A DNA stretch of 64,000 bases, taken from NCBI RefSeq assembly GCF_030718205.1, contig NZ_JAUZQF010000035.1, forward strand, positions 35,698 to 99,697. The letters are read 5' to 3'. Below are positions 8,601 through 14,188 of the stretch, piece after piece; position 1 is the stretch's first letter, and every line of letters starts with the position of its first letter. Made by a program: the position numbers and the translations under genes. A model generated the notes under the pieces. That model did no database searches. It was not told where the DNA came from and worked only from the letters and a program-made list of their open reading frames with translations. The DNA is from Nonomuraea turcica. Lineage in GTDB: Bacteria; Actinomycetota; Actinomycetes; Streptosporangiales; Streptosporangiaceae.

Positions 8601-9417
8601 CGCGATGGCATTCGGCCCGCGAGGCAAGCTCCTGGTGACCGGTAGCTGGGATGGAACGCTTCGCCTGTGGGACACAGCGAGCCGCAAGCAGCTCGGTGCT
8701 CCGCTCACCGGTCACACCGGCTGGGTCCGTGGAGTCGCGATCAGCCCCGACGGAGCCCTGATCGCCACCGCCGGCATGGACAGCACCGTCCGGCTGTGGG
8801 ACGCGGCGGCACGCAAACAGGTCGGTACCCCACTGGCCGGCCACACCAACTCGGTCACCGGTGTCGCATTCAGCCCCGACGGGCGTATCCTCGCCACCGC
8901 CGCCCACGACACGACCGTGCGGCTGTGGGACGTGGCGACCCGAAGCCCGCTCGGCGAGCCGCTGACCGGCCACGCCAGTGTGGTGCGCGACGTCGCGTTC
9001 AGCCCGGACGGTGCGACGCTCGCAAGCGTCGGCGATGACAAGACCGTCCGCCTCTGGGACGTCAAGAGCCGCACGCAAATCGCCGTCCTGACCGGACACA
9101 CCGCCGAGGTCCTCAAAGTGGCCTTCAGTCCAGACGGACACGAACTGGCCAGTACGGGCCTGGACAAGACAGTCCACCTGTGGGACATCCGAAGCCGCTC
9201 AGCCACAGTGACCTTCACCGCGAGCACCGGCCTGGCTGGCGTGGCCTACGTCCCGGGCGGACTGCTGACCGGCGGTGTGACGGGTAACGTCCTGCGCTGG
9301 ACCACAAATGTGGAGCACGCCGCGGCATACGTCTGCACCGCGACCAAAGCCGACCTCACCGACGAAGAATGGCGAAGACACGTCCCGTCCTGGCCGAACC
9401 AGCCCCTGTGTCACTGA
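5698..9417 (+). CDS. STAND-family ATPase with N-terminal HTH-like domain and 14 WD40 repeats
   Basis: A 1239-aa protein from ATG 5698, preceded by AGGGCGGAG. Residues about 10-85 resemble the XRE-like helical domain that opens many actinobacterial WD40 proteins (LAHELRGLRDSAGRPSYRTM). Residues about 105-500 are an nSTAND-type NTPase with Walker A GASGSGKSS (about 138) and Walker B LLVVDQFEELF (about 216). A single membrane helix (VVTAVVVALLAAATVITVI, about 540-560) follows. Residues 622-1239 are 14 WD40 repeats (GHT...FSPDG...VRLWD), enough for two seven-bladed propellers. STAND proteins are nucleotide-driven switches that oligomerise after ligand sensing; relatives act in signalling or antiphage defence. 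The effector part is not recognised, so the role is open. Confidence 0.88.
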   Translation: MGRPERALDPTAGPVQRLAHELRGLRDSAGRPSYRTMAKAAHYSVTALAEAAGGERLPSLAVTLAYVAACGGDRAVWEKRWREAEAELAGSSVGGDFAAPYLGLAAYGPEDVDRYFGRERLVEHVVHRVTGTPVVAVFGASGSGKSSLIRAGLLPASRSHPAFSGHEWSWILLTPTRSPMQELAYAVAGWGGREPDCGEPGWLDRTLRLADPSGDKRVLLVVDQFEELFTLCPDPAERAGFIDELLDAALGAERVATVVLGIRADFYGHCATHPGLAEVLGQGAQVLVGPMTKDELRSAITQPALRAGLTVERDLIATLLADIASEPGGLPLLSHALLETWRRRRGNMLTQTGYHASGGAHGALAQTAERTYADFDDEERDAARRVFLRLTALGDGTEDTRRRAAHAELATVADQAIVAGVLNRLATARLVVIGEESVEVAHEALIRAWPRLRRWLTDDRDGLVLHRRLTDATQVWQSADRDPDLLYRAAQLDQVTAWADLPDHAAALNADEREFLDEAIRLRDKQIRARKRRALRIRVVTAVVVALLAAATVITVIQRNDAREAHRGAVARQLVAEATALREVDPLRAAQLSLASWRIAPDLPATRNSLISTQAVALPTRIPGHSGEVRDVAFSPDGQVMATAADKGTVRMWDAATHEPLGPPLTGHTDMVNGAAFSPDGSMLVTASTDQTLRLWDVTGRRGVGKPLTGHTGVVTGVAFSPDGRLVVSGSADGTLRVWNAATRLAVGKPLTGHEGPITAVAISPDGSMVASCGNDKTVRLWDLATRRPIGRPLTGHTSVTYGVAFSPDGRLLASTSGDKSVRLWDVATRAPVGDPLSGHTNVTYGVAFSPDGRTLASSGWDKTVRLWDVATRRPLGTPLTGSTSSVFNISFSPDGSALGGGDSDGSILIWRLRTTLLPGHTDAVYAVAFSPGGVVGTASDDRTVRLWGVSDNQPLGAPLTGHTAEVRAMAFGPRGKLLVTGSWDGTLRLWDTASRKQLGAPLTGHTGWVRGVAISPDGALIATAGMDSTVRLWDAAARKQVGTPLAGHTNSVTGVAFSPDGRILATAAHDTTVRLWDVATRSPLGEPLTGHASVVRDVAFSPDGATLASVGDDKTVRLWDVKSRTQIAVLTGHTAEVLKVAFSPDGHELASTGLDKTVHLWDIRSRSATVTFTASTGLAGVAYVPGGLLTGGVTGNVLRWTTNVEHAAAYVCTATKADLTDEEWRRHVPSWPNQPLCH

Positions 9418-9430
9418 ACCTCAAGGCCGC

Positions 9431-9462
9431 GCCCCGGAGCGGGGTCTCGGGGGCGGAGCCCC
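9431..9462 (+). terminator. Tandem G+C-rich hairpins after the STAND gene
   Basis: CCCCG-GAG-CGGGG (9432-9444) followed by GGGGC-GGA-GCCCC (9450-9462), 14 bases after the stop codon. Compact consecutive hairpins of this kind are plausible terminators in high-G+C genomes. Confidence 0.5.
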
Positions 9463-10259
9463 TGAGCCCTGGCGGGGTTCCCGGGGGTTACCCCCAGGTC
9501 AAGGACAACGATGGCCGATCCGGGCGGGAGCCGGGCGTGCGCGGCGAAACACCGCCGGGGCGGCCGTGCGTTTCCCGGTGGCGCCGGTGACCATCGGCGA
9601 TCTTCCCGCCTCGACCGTCTCTTGTTCCGCCGCCTCCTGGAGGGGCATTCCCCTGGTGGACCGCGCAAGGGGCCCAGCTCGCCGTCGCCGACGACAACGG
9701 CGCCGCGACCGTGACGGTGGACGTGGACTCCAGCCTGTCCAACATGCTGTCCGGCTCAGCGCCAGGTTCAGCGTCGAACCAGGCGGCATCAGGATCCTGG
9801 ACAAGGAGCTCCACACGCGGCTCACCTGGCCCGCCCGTGCTGGGCGGGAAAACGACCCGCAGCGCCGGCACCACTGGTCAGGTCCAACGACACGGCAGGC
9901 GAGGACGGCACGGTCGGGGTCGAGTCGTTGGCCGGTGACCTCGAGTCCGAGTTCGTCGAGTCGGCAGAAGGCGGTCAGATCAGCGCAGGCGAAGCCCGCG
10001 CCGACGGTCGCGTCGGGCACGTCGAGGTCTTCCGGATGGGCGGCGTAGGAACCTCTATCCTTGGGAGACCTCGACCTCTATCCGGCCCTCGAGGCACCGA
10101 ACCATGACCGCCCGGCCTCGACGTCACACTCCGTCCGCCCCAAGTGTGAAGAGCCGGAAAAGTGATCACCCTGGGTGAACAAACGTCGCCTGGATTCTCG
10201 AGCCTCGGGCGCAACCTCGGTCTTTGGGGGCCGGTGATCCTCCGGTGGCGTTTGGCCTG
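9463..10259. other. Degenerate intergenic stretch with transposase debris
   Basis: About 800 bp without an intact gene. It holds an ISL3-type transposase scrap (9864-10020, listed separately). A short plus-strand stretch around 9680-9760 reads VADDNGAATVTVDVDSSLSN in one frame, which I do not recognise and which has no start or continuation. The remainder shows no feature I can support. Confidence 0.5.
9864..10020 (-). pseudogene. ISL3-family transposase N-terminal remnant
   Basis: From GTG 10020 the minus strand reads FCRLDELGLEVTGQRLDPDR, AVLACRVVGPD and WCRRCGSF. This is the N-terminal zinc-binding start of actinobacterial ISL3-type transposases (paired Cys in WCRRCG). Family similarity ends after about 50 codons and the DDE catalytic domain is absent. 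The flanking sequence to about 10170 may include the element's left end, but I see no intact inverted repeat. Confidence 0.6.
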
Positions 10260-10628
10260 TCAGGCGCGATCGTGGAGAGTGATCTGGTAGCCGTCGGGGT
10301 CGGCGAAGGTGAATGTCCGACCGAAGGGGCCGTCGATCGGTGCGGAGACGATGGTGTGACCGTCGGCGACCAGAGCATCGTGAATGGCTTGGACGTCTGT
10401 GGCGTGGAGCCAGATCGCGGCACCGATGCCGGGCTGAGCAGCGGATGCGAGATCGGTGCCGGGAACGATGTCGCGGAGTGCGAACGCGATCGGCTTCGTC
10501 TCGAAGACGACGGCGTGCGGAGGTCCGGTCTGCGAGCGGACGAGGCCGAGGTACTGCTCGTAGAACGCCTGCGAAGCGTCGAGGTCGCGCGCTTGGAGCG
10601 AGATGAAGTCGGGGCCGGTGGCGGGCAT
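10260..10628 (-). CDS. VOC-family (glyoxalase/bleomycin-resistance fold) protein
   Basis: A 122-aa single VOC domain: PDFISLQARDLDASQAFYEQ at the start, ATDVQAIHDALVADGH in the middle and GRTFTFADPDGYQITLHDR at the end. VOC proteins use paired beta-alpha-beta-beta-beta units for metal-dependent catalysis or for binding small toxic compounds. The metal ligands are not complete enough to choose a reaction. It is transcribed divergently from a MarR gene 63 bp away with two palindromes between, so it is probably the regulated target and may handle the MarR ligand. A paralogous arrangement occurs at 33407-34274. Confidence 0.85.
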   Translation of the reverse strand: MPATGPDFISLQARDLDASQAFYEQYLGLVRSQTGPPHAVVFETKPIAFALRDIVPGTDLASAAQPGIGAAIWLHATDVQAIHDALVADGHTIVSAPIDGPFGRTFTFADPDGYQITLHDRA

Positions 10629-10648
10629 GATGATGCTCCTTCTCTCCG

Positions 10649-10664
10649 TGTCAGTTTTCTGACA
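10649..10664. promoter_or_regulatory. MarR operator, VOC-proximal
   Basis: TGTCAG-TTTT-CTGACA, perfect 6-bp arms with a 4-bp spacer, 21 bases upstream of the VOC start codon. It shares the half-site with the operator at 10676-10693 and with the paralogous module at 33768-33811. Confidence 0.75.
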
Positions 10665-10675
10665 TGGGCCAATCT

Positions 10676-10693
10676 ATGTCAGAATGCTGACAT
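10676..10693. promoter_or_regulatory. MarR operator overlapping the marR start codon
   Basis: ATGTCAG-AATG-CTGACAT, perfect 7-bp arms with a 4-bp spacer. The right arm runs into the ATG of the MarR gene at 10692, so bound repressor would sit on the translation start. There is no Shine-Dalgarno sequence, which suggests a leaderless autoregulated message. Confidence 0.8.
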
Positions 10694-11150
10694 GAGTCAA
10701 AACGGTGTCGGCGTCGACCTGGAGACGTCACTGGGCTACCTGCTGAAAGAGGCGTCGAGCGCCCTCCGTGCAGCTATGGAGGAGGTGCTGCGGCCGCTCG
10801 GGATGAGCGTGACGCACTACTCCTGCCTCGAGCTGCTGGCTCAACGACCGGGCTTGTCGAACTCCGAGCTCGCGCGGGGCGCGTTCGTGACCCGGCAGAC
10901 GATGAACGTGCTGCTCCAGGCCCTGGAACGAGACGGCTACGTGACCAGGCCTGCGGAGGCACCCGTCGGGAAGGTTCTTCCCACACGGCTCACGCCTCGC
11001 GGCCGACGGAGCCTCGAGAAGGCGACCGTAGCGGTCCGGTCCGTCGAGGTCAGAATGCTGGCCGGCATGACCGAGACCGAGCAGTCAGACGCGTTCCGGA
11101 TCCTGCGGAGCATGATCCATTCTCTGCGCGATGGCAACGACGGTGCATAG
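10692..11150 (+). CDS. MarR-family transcriptional regulator (VOC module 1)
   Basis: A 152-aa MarR protein with dimerisation helix SLGYLLKEASSALRAAMEEV, the helix-turn-helix GLSNSELARGAFVTRQTMNV and a wing at TRPAEAPVGKVLPTRLTPRG. It is clearly paralogous to the regulator at 33810-34274: both contain LEVLRPLG-like, PGLSNSELAR and AFVTRQ segments. It lies divergent to a VOC gene, with two TGTCAG/CTGACA palindromes between, one covering its own start codon. Expected to repress both genes until a small aromatic-type ligand binds; the ligand is unknown. The ATG at 10692 is preferred because domain homology begins right after it. Confidence 0.92.
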   Translation: MSQNGVGVDLETSLGYLLKEASSALRAAMEEVLRPLGMSVTHYSCLELLAQRPGLSNSELARGAFVTRQTMNVLLQALERDGYVTRPAEAPVGKVLPTRLTPRGRRSLEKATVAVRSVEVRMLAGMTETEQSDAFRILRSMIHSLRDGNDGA

Positions 11151-11200
11151 CTCGTTCCCCGGCGCACGTCTCGTCGCGCTCGGATAGGAGTGCAGCCGAC

Positions 11201-11341
11201 CACAAGGCCACCATCGTCACGATCTACACCGTGGCCCGCCTGTCACCGGGACGGATCACCCACGCCCAGATCGCCGCGCTGATCCGCGGCCACAGGAACA
11301 CAGACCCCGGCGGCCTTCAGCTACTCGGTCTTACTACATGA
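11201..11341 (+). pseudogene. ISAs1-family transposase remnant (copy 2)
   Basis: Forty-seven codons reading VTIYTVARLSPGRITHAQIA and ALIRGH, then going off-family and stopping at 11341. This is the same fragment as at 1343-1540 but shorter at its left end, and part of the about 625-bp direct repeat. The position corresponding to Trp in the RGHW motif is Arg here. It overlaps antiparallel the 3' end of the intact PfkB-like gene by about 20 bases. Confidence 0.7.
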
Positions 11342-11834
11342 GAACGCTTCGGCCCTGACCTCTGCTCTGATCTGGGCAAGGCTCTCCAGGAGTCGATCGC
11401 CGTCGACACCGAACTGTGTCACCTTGGCCGTGGCCGCACGCACTGCATGTTGGAGAGCCGTAACAGCGTCTACCGCAGCCAGACGCAGCGCCAGGAACAC
11501 CCCGGCCAGGATCTCACCGGCGTGAGTAGTGTCGACCGCGGTCACCCGGCATGTGGCAACAGGACAAACCTGGCCGTCCTCAACGTACGAGGCTCCCCGG
11601 GGCCCATGCTTGACGATGATCGGAACGTCGGGAAGAGGGCCTGCGCCGAAGAGGATCTGACGTTCCTCATCGTTCATGAATGCCAGGTCGCTTTCGGCGA
11701 TCACGGCCCGAGATCTCTCTGGGTCGAGCTTGGCATAAAGCTCGAATGCGTCTACCGATATGGTGCGCCGGCCCGGGAGCCCTCTTAGGAACTCCAGCCA
11801 TTGAAGCTGCTGGCTCGGAGGTGCCGTACATATG
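11211..11834. repeat. Direct repeat, right copy (ISAs1 scrap + kinase 3' part)
   Basis: Partner of the repeat at 1410-2034, same orientation. Here the kinase part is continuous with its 5' half, so this is the parental arrangement and the left copy is the derived one. Outside 11834 the two loci diverge completely. Confidence 0.9.
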
Positions 11835-12184
11835 TGAGCATGTCTGGCATTCTGGTATTCCATGGGAAAGCTGGAAAGAGTGACCTGCGACGCAACTCCC
11901 AGATCTGCATCAACTGATCTGCGTCCATCGGCATACTGAATGATCCGGAATCGCGCAGAAGGCCCATTCAGGAGCGCAACGCCACGAGTGTCGATTCCCA
12001 GCTTCCGCAACGGCTCCAGGTCATAGTCGAGACCGAGCGCTGAGACGAGTCCGACCTGCTCAGGGGCAAGGAGCGTGGCACCGCGGGCGCTTCCGTAGCC
12101 GGCGCCACCCGGACTCAGTTTTCTGCCGTGAGGAGAGGTTTCGTCATTGGTGCCGACATGGCCTACGATCAAAAGGTCAACCAC
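11321..12184 (-). CDS. PfkB-like carbohydrate/nucleoside kinase with altered catalytic motif (viperin cassette)
   Basis: A 287-aa ribokinase-fold protein. The first PfkB region is present as KLSPGGAGYGSARGATLLAP followed by VGLVSALGLDYD. The second reads VDTTHAGEILAGVFLAL. In PfkB kinases this second motif is normally D-T-x-G-A-G-D, where the last Asp is the catalytic base and the Gly-Ala-Gly forms the anion hole. Here Gly is His and Asp is Glu, and a truncated paralogue at 1520-2034 keeps both changes. PfkB members phosphorylate sugars or nucleosides; next to a viperin gene a nucleoside-type substrate is attractive but inferred. It might instead be catalytically slow or a sensor. It shares a 166-bp divergent promoter region with the PRTase gene. 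Confidence 0.85.
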   Translation of the reverse strand: MVDLLIVGHVGTNDETSPHGRKLSPGGAGYGSARGATLLAPEQVGLVSALGLDYDLEPLRKLGIDTRGVALLNGPSARFRIIQYADGRRSVDADLGVASQVTLSSFPMEYQNARHAHICTAPPSQQLQWLEFLRGLPGRRTISVDAFELYAKLDPERSRAVIAESDLAFMNDEERQILFGAGPLPDVPIIVKHGPRGASYVEDGQVCPVATCRVTAVDTTHAGEILAGVFLALRLAAVDAVTALQHAVRAATAKVTQFGVDGDRLLESLAQIRAEVRAEAFSCSKTE

Positions 12185-12350
12185 GGAGCCTCATTTCATC
12201 GGCCTGAAGCGCAAACCCAGCCTATCAGACAGATTGTTTCGGGCAAGCCATAAGGATGATTGCGGGCATACATATCAGCAAGTTTAGGGCATGCTATGGC
12301 ATAGTCGGCTAATCTGAGCGGGGGCCCTTGAAGGAAAGCTCGAGACAGCC
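12185..12350. promoter_or_regulatory. Divergent promoter region of the viperin cassette
   Basis: 166 bp between the PfkB-like gene (minus) and the PRTase gene (plus). It is distinctly A+T-richer than its surroundings, especially 12235-12320, as expected of a foreign or divergent promoter. It contains a small dyad ATGC-TATG-GCAT around 12292-12303. No confident -35/-10 pair was assigned for either direction. Confidence 0.45.
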
Positions 12351-13130
12351 ATGGAGACAGCGGTATTTCTCGTAGGGGTGATAGCTGCCCTGGTGGCCGT
12401 ATTGACCTTGGTGGTCAACGTCTCTCAGTATCGACTACAAAAGCATTCACAAAAGGGTGGGCCTCCAGGACATAGGCTGGATCCGGCCGAAGCGGACAAG
12501 ATCCTCAGCGGGGAAGTCACATCCGATCCGGTGCGCGCCATAGCCGCGGACCACATATTCATCGAATCGGAGAAAAAGGGCGTCGGCTACATCGACAAGT
12601 TGCAGATCTGCGTGTATTTAGACATGCACAGCGCAGCATGCGACCCGCGCAAGCGGGAGACTCTGGGGGTGGCACTGGCCGATTTCGTGCGGCAGGTGCT
12701 GGGACCTCAGGCGATTCGCGGAGCATTGCTCGTGTCCCCACGTGAAGGCAATCTCCTGGTGGGCTCGACCGCGGCGCAGCATCTGGGGATGAACTTCCTG
12801 ATGATCAGGACCGGCCGGGCGCCGCGATTCGGCTATCCCATCGAGGGCACCTTCTCTCCGGGGTCAACCGCGATCCTGGTGGACGATCTTTGCATGGAGG
12901 CGTCGTTCCTGGCTCGCTGCGTGAAGTTGCTGCGCCGGTACGGGTTGAACGTGGCCCACTGCATCTGCCTCTTCGAGAGGCTCGACGGCGATGCCAGGGA
13001 AGGGCTTGCGGCAGTCTCGGTAGAGCTGCATTCGAGGTATCAGATAGACGACGATGAGCTGACCCGTCTGAAAGACCGCGGCGAGGCCGCCATCGAAGCC
13101 GAGAAACAAGCGGAGGGCACTGAGTCATGA
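12351..13130 (+). CDS. Membrane-anchored orotate-phosphoribosyltransferase-like protein (viperin cassette)
   Basis: A 259-aa protein. Residues about 4-25 form one membrane helix (FLVGVIAALVAVLTLVVNV). A short basic linker and a domain with the type I PRTase fold follow. The PRPP-loop position reads AILVDDLCMEASF (about 176-188), where PyrE-type enzymes have the same two acidic residues followed by a Thr-Thr-Gly-Gly-Thr-like turn. The turn is lost here, so PRPP binding may be weakened. Downstream CICLFERLDGDAREGLA resembles the OPRTase region after the loop. PRTases join a base to PRPP, or release it. The stop overlaps the next start (ATGA), so it is coupled to the ThiL-like kinase. Could be an active salvage enzyme or a nucleotide sensor at the membrane. 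Confidence 0.78.
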   Translation: METAVFLVGVIAALVAVLTLVVNVSQYRLQKHSQKGGPPGHRLDPAEADKILSGEVTSDPVRAIAADHIFIESEKKGVGYIDKLQICVYLDMHSAACDPRKRETLGVALADFVRQVLGPQAIRGALLVSPREGNLLVGSTAAQHLGMNFLMIRTGRAPRFGYPIEGTFSPGSTAILVDDLCMEASFLARCVKLLRRYGLNVAHCICLFERLDGDAREGLAAVSVELHSRYQIDDDELTRLKDRGEAAIEAEKQAEGTES

Positions 13131-14188
13131 CCACGGACGACATGACATCGCTGGGCGAGAAAGGCTTCCTGGCCGACCTGCTTCCCCGTCTCTATAGTGA
13201 TCCGCTGTTGGTCGGTGGCTTCGGACATGACGCATCGGTCATCGAGTTGACGAACGCCCCGTTCAACCTCATCCAGAAGATTGACAGAGCCTCGCATCCT
13301 GTCGCTCTCAAAGAAGGTTGGTGTGACCATCGCACGTGGGGACAGATGGCGGTCACCGCGAACTGCAGCGACATACTCGCGTCCGGCGGTCAGCCGATTG
13401 CCTTCATGATGGCAGTGATGGTGCCCGGCACCGAGAACGCGCGCAACGTGCAGGAAATCATCTTCGGCGCCGCCAACGAGTGCCGCGCGAATGGTGTGGT
13501 CTATGCCGGCGGCGACACCAAGGAGGCCAAGGACGCGCATGTGGTGGGCACCGCGATAGGCATCGTGGCGAAGGACGGCTTCCTCCCCCGGAACACCGCG
13601 ATGCCCGGCGACCAAATATTCTGCGCAGGGTTGATCGGCGGCTTCGCGGGCGCTTACTTCATGCTCAAGAGAGTGCCACAGGACCAGCGCGATCGGCCGG
13701 TGGAGGACTACATCCGGTATCCCTCTTCCCCCCGGGCCCAGTGGCGGGTAGCCACGGAAGTGAATGCTCTCAAGGCCGCTCGCTGCGGCATGGACGCGAG
13801 CGACGGGATCCTGGATGTGCTCCAGACCTTTTCGTCCGCAGGCGTACAGGTGAGCCTGAATCTCGATGCGATTCCCTATCACCCGTTCGCCTTGGAGTGT
13901 GCTCGCAAGACCAGCGTACCGCTGACTCAGCTCATCTTCGGCGGCGGAGACTGGAACATCCTCTATTGCGTCTCACCAGAGCGTGCAGACGAGCTACGCA
14001 AACTGGGCGACACCTCGTTCCCGCTGTTTCACGTCGGCGAGGTCACGTCCGGCAGCGGCGTCGTCGCGCGTACCGAGGACGGAGCCAGGTTCACTGTCAG
14101 CGGGGTCGTGAACGAACACTTCAAGAGCAGGATCGAGGATGCGACGGACTTCATGACCACCATCGAGACCGGAAATTTCCTTCAGTAA
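13127..14188 (+). CDS. ThiL/PurM-superfamily ATP-dependent kinase-like protein (viperin cassette)
   Basis: A 353-aa protein of the AIR-synthase/ThiL/SelD/HypE superfamily. N-terminal GGFGHDASVIEL, the central VYAGGDTKEA and AVTANCSDILASGG match the ATP- and metal-binding ridge of this family. GMDASDGILDVLQTF corresponds to the ThiL DISDGL motif, and FGGGDWNILY to ThiL GGGEDYEL, with Glu changed to Asp and Tyr to Asn. ThiL adds a phosphate to a phosphate ester, so an NMP-kinase-like step next to a viperin would be chemically reasonable; the substrate is inferred. It overlaps the PRTase stop by 4 bases and ends 7 bases inside the convergent viperin gene. It is not SelD-like, as no Sec/Cys N-terminal loop is seen. 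Confidence 0.82.
   Translation: MTTDDMTSLGEKGFLADLLPRLYSDPLLVGGFGHDASVIELTNAPFNLIQKIDRASHPVALKEGWCDHRTWGQMAVTANCSDILASGGQPIAFMMAVMVPGTENARNVQEIIFGAANECRANGVVYAGGDTKEAKDAHVVGTAIGIVAKDGFLPRNTAMPGDQIFCAGLIGGFAGAYFMLKRVPQDQRDRPVEDYIRYPSSPRAQWRVATEVNALKAARCGMDASDGILDVLQTFSSAGVQVSLNLDAIPYHPFALECARKTSVPLTQLIFGGGDWNILYCVSPERADELRKLGDTSFPLFHVGEVTSGSGVVARTEDGARFTVSGVVNEHFKSRIEDATDFMTTIETGNFLQ

Noticed and set aside
13127..14188. Selenophosphate synthetase or hydrogenase maturation HypE
   Set aside because: The Sec/Cys N-terminal loop of SelD and the C-terminal Cys of HypE are absent; DASDG and GGGD motifs favour a ThiL-like protein.
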